Source: Agrobacterium pusense (lineage in GTDB: Bacteria > Pseudomonadota > Alphaproteobacteria > Rhizobiales > Rhizobiaceae). Taken from it: a stretch of 52,175 nucleotides of DNA. The stretch is from positions 1-52,175 of the forward strand of contig NZ_FNBB01000018.1 of NCBI RefSeq assembly GCF_900102105.1, given 5' to 3'. The notes below the pieces were generated by a model. That model ran no database searches, was not told where the DNA came from, and was given only the letters and a program-made list of their open reading frames with translations. Of the stretch, positions 45,735 to 52,175 are shown piece by piece; the first letter of the stretch is position 1, and every line of letters starts with the position of its first letter. The position numbers and the translations under genes are program-made.

Positions 45735-46182
45735 AAATCTGCACCTTCAATCCTGCCGCAAGCCGATTTTCAATGCGCCTCCACGGGAGCGTCGGAGGCG
45801 CACTGTATCATGATGTTTCGCTGCCGGAAGGGATAGAGGGCGCAGGCAGCGCAGGCCGCGACGGGCGGCCTAGAGGCAAGACGCCTCTATCAGGTCCTCT
45901 GTATCTCCTTAACGGCCAATGTAACGAACATGGTCTAACTGCAGTAACTGAAAGTTCGGGGCAACTTCAAGCGCGGTGATGGGGTTGGTTTTTAGAAGAC
46001 CGGTTCGATTTTGCTCAATGCTGCCAGTCAAGTTAAACCGGCCTCTGCGTGCACCAGTTTTCATCTAGGTGCTGTGGTCGAAACAGATGATTTTGGCGAT
46101 GGATTAAAGGCTCGACAAGTTTTTTACCCGCCGTTCACGGGTTTCGCCGTACTGGTCACGACTTCTGAGAATGGGACATCAA
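45735..46182. other. Intergenic region with two adjacent hairpins
   Basis: No gene is recognised. Two small inverted repeats sit side by side: GGCCG/CGGCC (45854-45870) and TAGAGGC/GCCTCTA (45871-45889, 5-nt loop). They may be transcription stops or remnants of a repeat. The rest probably carries the promoter of the diguanylate cyclase gene. Confidence 0.45.
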
Positions 46183-47400
46183 ATGCCCGACTTTTATACG
46201 CTCTTTCTCGTTGTCTTGCTGCTCGGTCTTTCTCAATGCCTTATTTGGGGTCTGGTGGTCTATCGCTACGGCGAACTGAAGGCGGCACGTTATTGGTTCT
46301 CAGGCAGCGTTGCCAGTGTGCTCGGAGGAGCTATTCTGGCCCTCCAGGGAAATGATGGTCTGCTCATCCAGACTGTACTCGGTAACAGTTTCATAGTTCT
46401 GGGATTTTATCTGAACTGCGTGGGCGCCCGCTGTTTCCACGGCGCTCGATTAAAGTTGCTTTCTGTCGCTTGTCTTTTCGTGATCAGCGTAGTGCTGATG
46501 CTGGCAACTTTTTGTCCCTGGTACGCGCGCAATCCTGTTTACACGGTGGCGCAGTTGTTGCCGCTAGCAATCACCGCAGTCTTTCTCTTGCGACACCATG
46601 GCGGCGAACTCGGCGCAATTGTCAGCAGCGGTGCAATGATCGTGGCCGTTTCCTCGCATGCGATAATTGCTTGCGGCAACATCTTGATCGTCACCCGCCT
46701 AACGCCAGAACTGGACCTCAAAGCGGCAGCCGCTGTTGATCTCTTGGCATTCCTTTTTGCCGCAGTGGTCTGGAATTTCGGGTTCCTGTTGTCGGCTGTC
46801 GATCGGCTTCGAGGTGAAGTCGAACGCCTCGCCAATGAAGACGAACTGACGGGTCTCGCCAATCGTCGAATGCTGATGAACAAGCTTGCAGATATGTGTG
46901 GTCCGTCCCATACCAAACGTGTTTTTAGCGTCATGCTTTTCGATCTCGACCGCTTTAAGGCGATCAATGACAAGTATGGGCATGCTGCCGGGGATGCTGC
47001 GCTCCGGCATGCCGCTGCCGTTGTTTCCGAGAAATTATCTGCCAACGATGTTTTTGCTCGGCTTGGCGGGGACGAGTTTTGTCTGCTTCTACCCGGCGTG
47101 TCACCCGTCGATGCCGCCGCCAGGGCGAGGACGATGATCAAGGCGCTCACGGCAACACCGATGATATGGAATGACTGTCCCTTGGTGATAAAGACAAGCA
47201 TTGGCATTGCCTGCTGCACGACCCTGGATAAAATCGATCCCGAGGAACTTCTCGACCAGGCGGACCGTGCATTATACGAGACCAAAAAACGTAGTCGAAA
47301 CGGATACTCTGTCTATAGAGGTTCGTCTGGCGCTGCGATCAGCGGTAACGTGATACAGCTTAATGATTTCGTCGCAGCAGAGGCAAAATCCAAGTCTTGA
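46183..47400 (+). CDS. Membrane diguanylate cyclase (GGDEF)
   Basis: This protein of about 405 residues has six or seven N-terminal membrane helices (to about residue 205) and a cytoplasmic GGDEF domain. Numbered from the alternative ATG at 46171, the domain contains DELTGLANRR (224-233), FDLDRFKAINDKYGH and the active-site RLGGDEF with GGDEF at 299-303. It would make c-di-GMP from two GTP. The inhibitory I-site (RxxD five residues upstream) reads SAND here, so product inhibition through that site is unlikely. There is no EAL domain. Start 46183 follows GGGA; 46171 is also possible. The sensed signal is unknown. Confidence 0.92.
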   Translation: MPDFYTLFLVVLLLGLSQCLIWGLVVYRYGELKAARYWFSGSVASVLGGAILALQGNDGLLIQTVLGNSFIVLGFYLNCVGARCFHGARLKLLSVACLFVISVVLMLATFCPWYARNPVYTVAQLLPLAITAVFLLRHHGGELGAIVSSGAMIVAVSSHAIIACGNILIVTRLTPELDLKAAAAVDLLAFLFAAVVWNFGFLLSAVDRLRGEVERLANEDELTGLANRRMLMNKLADMCGPSHTKRVFSVMLFDLDRFKAINDKYGHAAGDAALRHAAAVVSEKLSANDVFARLGGDEFCLLLPGVSPVDAAARARTMIKALTATPMIWNDCPLVIKTSIGIACCTTLDKIDPEELLDQADRALYETKKRSRNGYSVYRGSSGAAISGNVIQLNDFVAAEAKSKS

Positions 47401-47549
47401 AAGTGGAAGCCGAGGGAACTCCCACGACTTGCGTCGCTCCCTCGACCGAAAACCCGCTTTTAATCTGCAAGCGAAGTTTCCGATCCAAGGCACTCGTGAT
47501 GATGATCAACGGCCGGGCGGTTGGTCTGTCGCGCCGCGGCCGTAGATTT

Positions 47550-49505
47550 TTAGAACTCCTCCCAGCTGTCTTGCGCAACCGCGGCAGCCGAACCACCCCC
47601 GAACGCGTTCGCAATCTTGCGGCCAAGGGCTCTAGCCGGTGATGCTGCAGGTCGTGAAGCTGGCGATGCCGAGCGAACGGCCGCAGGGGCTACAGACGAA
47701 CGACTTGTGCTTGCGCCATCGGCTAGATTGAAACGCGATAGCAGCTGGTTGAGGGATGCCGCCTCCTTGGCGAGGCTGTGGCTTGCGGCTGTCGACTGTT
47801 CGACCATGGCGGCATTCTGCTGTGTGCCCTGGTCCATGGTGTTGACGGCCGTGTTGATTTCCTGAAGGCCAACCGACTGTTCGCGCGAGGATTCGACAAT
47901 CGCGGCGATATGACGGTTAATCTCTTGCACTTCCGTGACGATCACTTCGAGTGCCCTGCCGGTTTCACCCACCAGTGTCACGCCGGAGCGAACGTGTTCA
48001 CCGGATGTCGTGATCAATGCCTTGATCTCTTTCGCAGCCTTTGCAGACCGCTGGGCAAGTTCGCGGACTTCCTGTGCGACGACCGCAAAGCCCTTGCCGG
48101 CCTCGCCGGCGCGGGCGGCCTCAACGCCTGCATTCAAAGCCAGAAGATTGGTCTGGAAGGCAATTTCATCAATAACGCTGATGATGTTGGTAATTTCACC
48201 GGATGAACGTTCGATTTCGTTCATGGCGGTAACGGCCTGACGTACGACTGCTCCGGACTTTTCCGCACCCTCACGGGCCCTCGCGACCAGATGGCCGACT
48301 TCTTCGGCACGGTTGCTGCTGTCCTTCACGGTCGTGGTGATTTCCTCCAGAGCGGCGGCTGTTTCTTCGACTGAGGCAGCCTGCTGCTCAGTGCGCTTGG
48401 ACAGGTCGTCGGCGGCAGAGCGAATTTCGTTGGCACCGGCATCGATGCCGCGAGCGTTCTCGCCGACGGCGCGCAACGCGTCATTCAGATTCGCGACCGA
48501 GCCATTGAAGTTGTTCCGCAGAGTATCGAGATGGGCAACAAACGGTGTCTCGATGCGATACGCGATATCACCATCGGCGAGACGGTCGAGCCCCTTGGCC
48601 AGTTGGTCAACGGCAAATTGGGTGTCGGCAGCGTCCTTCGCCTTTTGGGCCTCGCGTTCCAATCGTTCCTGTTCGGAAAGGCTGCGATTGGCATCAGCTT
48701 CTTTTTCCAGACGGATTTTCTCAAGAGCATTGTCGCGAAAAATGGAGACCGCCTTTGCCATCTGACCTACTTCGTCCTTGCGATCCTGACCATCGACGAG
48801 TGCAGTGGTCTCCCCCTGCGCCAGAGTGATCATGCGCTCGCGCAAAGAGGCGATAGGCGTCGTGATCCCCTTGGCGGCAACAACGAGTGACGCGATGATG
48901 CCGAGTGTGAATGTGATGCCGACAACCATCAGCGAGGTAAAGATGGTGGAGTTTGTTTGGTCGGTCAGTTCGTCACTTCTCGCAGCCACGGATTTCAAGA
49001 CCTGGTCCAGAAACGCTGCGTTGTCGGTCGTCAGGGGAAGAATCAAAGAGTCCGCTTTTGCCAGGGTCGCCCTTGCCGGTTCGTCCTGATCAGCTTTACC
49101 CAGTTGAACGGCCTGGTCAGTCAAGACGATGACTTCTTTCGTTCTCTCAATGATTTTGTCTATCGCAGCGCTCTCACGTGGGAGAAGTTCTTTCGTGTGC
49201 TGGAGACGCTCAAGAAGCTTGCCTTTGCTATCGCTGTAAAAGTCGATAGCTGTTTTCATGGCCGGATCGTCTTGGCGGTAGGTCAGGATTTGATAGGCGG
49301 CGTAAGCAGTTGCGACGACATTTCGGTTTACGCGCGACATCTCGACACTGGCGCCAGCATCATTGGAAATGAAATCGGAGTAGCTCGTATCTGCTGCTTT
49401 GTATCGGGTTGCGATAAACGCCGTGGCACACAGGCCCACCACGCACAGAGGGATGATCAGGGATAGAATTTTCGTGCGAATGCTCGCATTTTTAAGAAAC
49501 GACAT
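47550..49505 (-). CDS. Methyl-accepting chemotaxis protein
   Basis: This 651-residue chemoreceptor has TM1 near residues 13-32, a periplasmic helical-bundle sensor of about 150 residues and TM2 near 188-211. A HAMP domain ([12 protein letters not shown]...) and a long cytoplasmic helical domain follow. The highly conserved kinase-control tip is [39 protein letters not shown]. The last five residues, SWEEF, resemble the NWETF-type tether used by CheR/CheB. It should control CheA activity in chemotaxis. The ligand is unknown. It lies convergent with the diguanylate cyclase gene. Confidence 0.95.
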   Translation of the reverse strand: MSFLKNASIRTKILSLIIPLCVVGLCATAFIATRYKAADTSYSDFISNDAGASVEMSRVNRNVVATAYAAYQILTYRQDDPAMKTAIDFYSDSKGKLLERLQHTKELLPRESAAIDKIIERTKEVIVLTDQAVQLGKADQDEPARATLAKADSLILPLTTDNAAFLDQVLKSVAARSDELTDQTNSTIFTSLMVVGITFTLGIIASLVVAAKGITTPIASLRERMITLAQGETTALVDGQDRKDEVGQMAKAVSIFRDNALEKIRLEKEADANRSLSEQERLEREAQKAKDAADTQFAVDQLAKGLDRLADGDIAYRIETPFVAHLDTLRNNFNGSVANLNDALRAVGENARGIDAGANEIRSAADDLSKRTEQQAASVEETAAALEEITTTVKDSSNRAEEVGHLVARAREGAEKSGAVVRQAVTAMNEIERSSGEITNIISVIDEIAFQTNLLALNAGVEAARAGEAGKGFAVVAQEVRELAQRSAKAAKEIKALITTSGEHVRSGVTLVGETGRALEVIVTEVQEINRHIAAIVESSREQSVGLQEINTAVNTMDQGTQQNAAMVEQSTAASHSLAKEAASLNQLLSRFNLADGASTSRSSVAPAAVRSASPASRPAASPARALGRKIANAFGGGSAAAVAQDSWEEF

Positions 49506-50017
49506 ATTTCCTCGCGGTTCTGTTTTGAAATCGCGAACACGAAGCAGGGAGCATTGCGACCGGGAACTGGTCGAATGAAAAAAGAACTCTGCTGCAGGGG
49601 ATTCGGCATGGATATGAAGAATTACAGAAGGTGCATGCCGTCATGGCAACCTGATTTTGCTCTGTCTGCTGTTATGGTAAATTAGTTATCGTTTAAATGT
49701 AATTAAAGAAACGGCGGCGCTCATAACAAAAGCCGAGGAGACAGGACTTCGCTTTTCGAGCCGAAGGGACCTGTATCCACGAAGTGCAATTTGGCACGTC
49801 ACCGGATCATCTCTTCAAGATCGAGGACGCCGAAACGGCATTTTCTTGCGCGGTATGCCGACCGCCAGTTGCGACCGTTTTGCGCCTTCATGCCGGCCAC
49901 AGAAACCAGCTTGGCCGCTGACCGAAAGCAGACGTCACCAGCGATGCGCGCCTTGACATCCGACAACCGTCGGAGCCCGGCGCGCTGCTGTCACCGGATT
50001 CCGTTGCTTGGGGAGTG
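49506..50017. other. Intergenic region with MCP promoter; otherwise no gene
   Basis: The half next to the MCP gene (49506-49710) is AT-rich and probably contains its promoter. The other half has short open frames on the plus strand without starts or motifs. No RNA gene or repeat is recognised. Confidence 0.4.
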
Positions 50018-50767
50018 TCACAATGTGCCCATGCCACCGTCGATCATGATCTCGCTGCCGACCGTGTAGGCGGCTTCGTCCGATGCCAGGAACACTACCG
50101 CCTTTGCAATCTCGGACGGTTCGCCAAAGCGGCCGGCCGGGACCAGATTTTGTATGCTCTCAGCGACATTCTTCAGGTCAGTCTCGGTGAAACCCAGCTT
50201 GCCATAGAGCGGTGTAGAAATGGGACCTGGGCTCACCGCATTCAGCCGGATACCGCGTGTGATCAGTTCGCCGGATAACGTGCGGATGAATGACTGTAGT
50301 GCCGCTTTCGAGGCGGCGTAGACACTCGAGTTAGGCATGCCGATGTGGGCATTGACCGAGGTGTTCAGTACGATCGAAGCCGGATTGGCCAGTATCGGCA
50401 GTAGTGCCTGCAGCAAAAAATACGGGCCTTTCACATTGATGTCGAAGACCCTGTCAAAACCTTCTTCGTCCCATGCTTCCAAAGGCTTGAGAAGGGCGAC
50501 GCCTGCATTGATGAAGACGATGTCCAGGCTCCCGAATGCCTCCCTGATCGTTTCAGCGACGACCTTCTGGCCCTTCACGTCGGCAGCGTCTGCCTTGATG
50601 ACCAGTACACTGGGACCAAGCTCCCGCCGTGCAGCTTCCAGCGTCTCGGGATTGGTTCCCGTGACTGCTACCCGCGCAGCCTCACTGATGAATTGACGTG
50701 CTGTCTCAAGTCCGATGCCGCTGGTGCCACCGGTGATGAGCGCCCGCTTGCTTTTGAGCCTACCCAT
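50018..50767 (-). CDS. SDR family oxidoreductase
   Basis: This 249-residue classical SDR has TGGTSGIGLETA as the cofactor loop, NAGVAL in the NNAG position, active-site Ser near VLNTSVNAH, the YxxxK pair in SVYAASKAAL and the end YTVGSEIMIDGG. The ATG at 50767 follows GAAGGA and is preferred over the longer frame. It is divergent from a LysR-type gene at 50878 with a 110-bp gap, the fifth reductase in this window next to a dedicated regulator. The substrate is unknown. Confidence 0.92.
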   Translation of the reverse strand: MGRLKSKRALITGGTSGIGLETARQFISEAARVAVTGTNPETLEAARRELGPSVLVIKADAADVKGQKVVAETIREAFGSLDIVFINAGVALLKPLEAWDEEGFDRVFDINVKGPYFLLQALLPILANPASIVLNTSVNAHIGMPNSSVYAASKAALQSFIRTLSGELITRGIRLNAVSPGPISTPLYGKLGFTETDLKNVAESIQNLVPAGRFGEPSEIAKAVVFLASDEAAYTVGSEIMIDGGMGTL

Positions 50768-50796
50768 AATCTGAATTCCTTCTCGTTGTGTGGGTT

Positions 50797-50810
50797 TTCG
50801 TAAGTGCGAA
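50797..50810. promoter_or_regulatory. Candidate LysR operator TTCG-N6-CGAA
   Basis: TTCGTAAGTGCGAA is a short dyad with 4-bp arms in the divergent SDR/LysR promoter. A second TTCGTAC half-site lies nearby. It fits the loose T-N11-A LysR pattern but is not strong. Confidence 0.35.
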
Positions 50811-50877
50811 TGTGGCGCAAGCATGCTGTTCGTACTACTGTGCCAATGGCGGACGTACCTTTCGGAAAGGCCGAACA

Positions 50878-51783
50878 ATGAAGCTGGATGGCATTTCGAG
50901 TTTCGTGGCTGTCGCCGAAGAGGGCTCGATCAGCGGGGCGGCACGCACGCTCAGGCTGTCAAAATCGGTCGTGAGCGAACGTCTGGCGGAATTGGAACGC
51001 AGCCTCGGCGCTACTTTACTCCACCGTACGACACGTCGCGTTTCGGTGACGGAAGATGGCGCTGCCTTTCTCGAACGCGCCAAGCGCATCCTGCGAGAGG
51101 TCTCTGAGGCAGCGGCGGATTTGTCCGAGCGGCGTGGAACGCTGGGCGGTCCAATCCGCATTGCTGCGCCTGTTACCTTCGGGCGGATGCACCTGGGGCC
51201 GGCTCTGTATCCGTTTCTGGCTGCCAATCCCGAAATTGAGATGTCGCTCGAACTCGACGATCGGCGAGTCGATATTGCATCAGACGTTTACGATGGCGTT
51301 GTGCGCCATGGGGCGATTGACGATTCGAGACTGATGGTCTGGCGTTTGGCGCCAAGCCGCCGTGTCCTGGTGGCCTCCGAGGCCTATCTGTCGGTCAACG
51401 GGATGCCTGCAACAACTACCGAACTCGCTGCCCATAAGGGTTTGTTCTACACGAACCGGGGTGTTGCGGATTGGCGTTTCCTTACGCCTGGAGGCATTGA
51501 AATCGTTCGTGCACGCATTGGATTCAGAGTGAACAACGGCGACATGCTGCGAGATGCGGCAATCGCCGGTCTCGGTATTGCACTCCTTCCGCTCTTCATC
51601 GCAGGACCGGACATTCGCGATGGGAAGCTCAAGATCGTCGATGTCGGCGTTCGGCCGGATGCGGAATTCGTCTTTCTTGCGCACCCCGAGGGTCGCCGTC
51701 CTTCGGCAAAACTGCGCGCACTGGCGGCTCACTTGAAAGCGTCGTTCGGGGACCCGCCCTATTGGGAGGATGGCGTGGGTTAA
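50878..51783 (+). CDS. LysR-family regulator
   Basis: This 301-residue LysR protein of the CrgA/AaeR-like branch has its winged helix at residues 1-60 (SSFVAVAEEGSISGAARTLRLSKSVVSERLAELERSLGATLLHRTTRRV) and a substrate domain that includes the FLAANPEIEMSLELDDRRVDI signature. It is divergent from the SDR at 50018-50767 and probably controls it. The start at 50878 follows GAAAGG. There is no sign of truncation. Confidence 0.93.
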   Translation: MKLDGISSFVAVAEEGSISGAARTLRLSKSVVSERLAELERSLGATLLHRTTRRVSVTEDGAAFLERAKRILREVSEAAADLSERRGTLGGPIRIAAPVTFGRMHLGPALYPFLAANPEIEMSLELDDRRVDIASDVYDGVVRHGAIDDSRLMVWRLAPSRRVLVASEAYLSVNGMPATTTELAAHKGLFYTNRGVADWRFLTPGGIEIVRARIGFRVNNGDMLRDAAIAGLGIALLPLFIAGPDIRDGKLKIVDVGVRPDAEFVFLAHPEGRRPSAKLRALAAHLKASFGDPPYWEDGVG

Positions 51784-52035
51784 GGGACGCATCATAACGG
51801 CCCCGCGCGCCTGCGCCTCGTCAGAGAGTTATATATACTAACCCGATGAAAAGTTACGTATTGATCGTCGCGGTGGCATAGGGTGGATTAGATCAAATAT
51901 CTTCATCGATCGGCCGGTGTAACGTAAGTACGGTTGCCGGCCGGGCGCAGACAAGCTGGGTCAACATAGCTCGCCGCTGAATTGTCGATGGTGATCCAAA
52001 TTCCGAATGTTGAGCTGGAGTGGATCTGGTCGCTT

Positions 52036-52175
52036 TCACGGATTTGTCAGGCCCTGAACACGCACATTATAGATTCGTACGGTGCCACGCTGATTTTCAG
52101 CGTATGCACGTAGCGAGCCTGCAATTCCGGTTTTGATGAAGGCTTCGAACATCGTCTTCGCATCTTCAAGGACCG
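52036..52175 (-). CDS. 3' end of a gene cut by the window edge
   Basis: A minus-strand frame is open from the window edge to a TGA at 52036 and gives about 45 residues. They begin LEDAKTMFEAFIKTGIAGS and end with VRVQGLTNP. Composition and codon pattern look coding, and the gene would extend beyond the window. No family is recognised from so short a piece. Confidence 0.45.
   Translation of the reverse strand, partial: VLEDAKTMFEAFIKTGIAGSLRAYAENQRGTVRIYNVRVQGLTNP

Overview
The window looks like chromosomal or chromid DNA of an Agrobacterium (Rhizobium radiobacter group) strain. The best evidence is two proteins recognisable almost residue for residue: a 289-residue D-allulose (psicose) 3-epimerase with the published A. 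tumefaciens active-site residues at the same numbers, and a 776-residue PL15 exo-alginate lyase matching Atu3025 in length and catalytic positions. The rest fits a rhizobial accessory-metabolism region: ABC importers, a TctABC transporter, regulator/reductase pairs, and remnants of mobile and toxin genes.

Layout. (1) 1-3.6 kb: an initiator tRNA with terminator, an IS3-type transposase remnant, and two regulator/SDR pairs (AraC and HxlR). (2) 3.7-6.7 kb: small orphan proteins. (3) 7.0-15.4 kb: a LacI repressor divergent from an operon for a ribose-type ABC importer, a D-tagatose 3-epimerase-family protein, a small P-loop kinase and the D-allulose 3-epimerase. Tandem LacI-type operators lie between the divergent genes. 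A decapitated marR gene abuts the end. (4) 16.0-19.8 kb: paoABC, a periplasmic molybdenum aldehyde oxidoreductase, without paoD beside it. (5) 33.0-20.2 kb, minus strand: a tightly packed probable operon for alginate use. It runs GntR regulator, AlgS/AlgM/AlgM/AlgQ-like ABC importer, PL15 lyase, SDR (probable DEH reductase), SGNH hydrolase, D-2-hydroxyacid dehydrogenase, TIM-barrel isomerase and glucarate-dehydratase-like enolase. (6) 33.6-40.6 kb: a vapC remnant and a LysR gene divergent from a cluster of a hydroxyacid dehydrogenase, an RraA-like aldolase/decarboxylase, tctC-tctB-tctA and a second hydroxyacid dehydrogenase. (7) 40.8-45.7 kb: LysR/NTF2-like/SDR, an OhrR-like MarR divergent from a secreted alpha/beta hydrolase with three TATCGCGA sites, a GMC-oxidoreductase remnant and a hypothetical gene. 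(8) 46.2-52.2 kb: a membrane diguanylate cyclase, a methyl-accepting chemotaxis protein, an SDR/LysR pair and the 3' end of a gene cut by the window edge.

How it works together (inference). The region acts as a catabolic supermarket. It imports a ketohexose such as allulose and epimerises it toward fructose. It imports alginate oligomers and degrades them to the keto-uronate DEH. It takes up an unidentified (hydroxy)carboxylate through TctABC, with RraA and two dehydrogenases acting on it. It also oxidises aldehydes in the periplasm. Most blocks carry their own local regulator. Gene remnants at block borders (IS3, marR, vapC, GMC) suggest assembly by insertion and rearrangement. The most novel leads are the four-gene tail of the alginate operon and the TctABC/RraA cluster with its perfect 18-bp palindrome.
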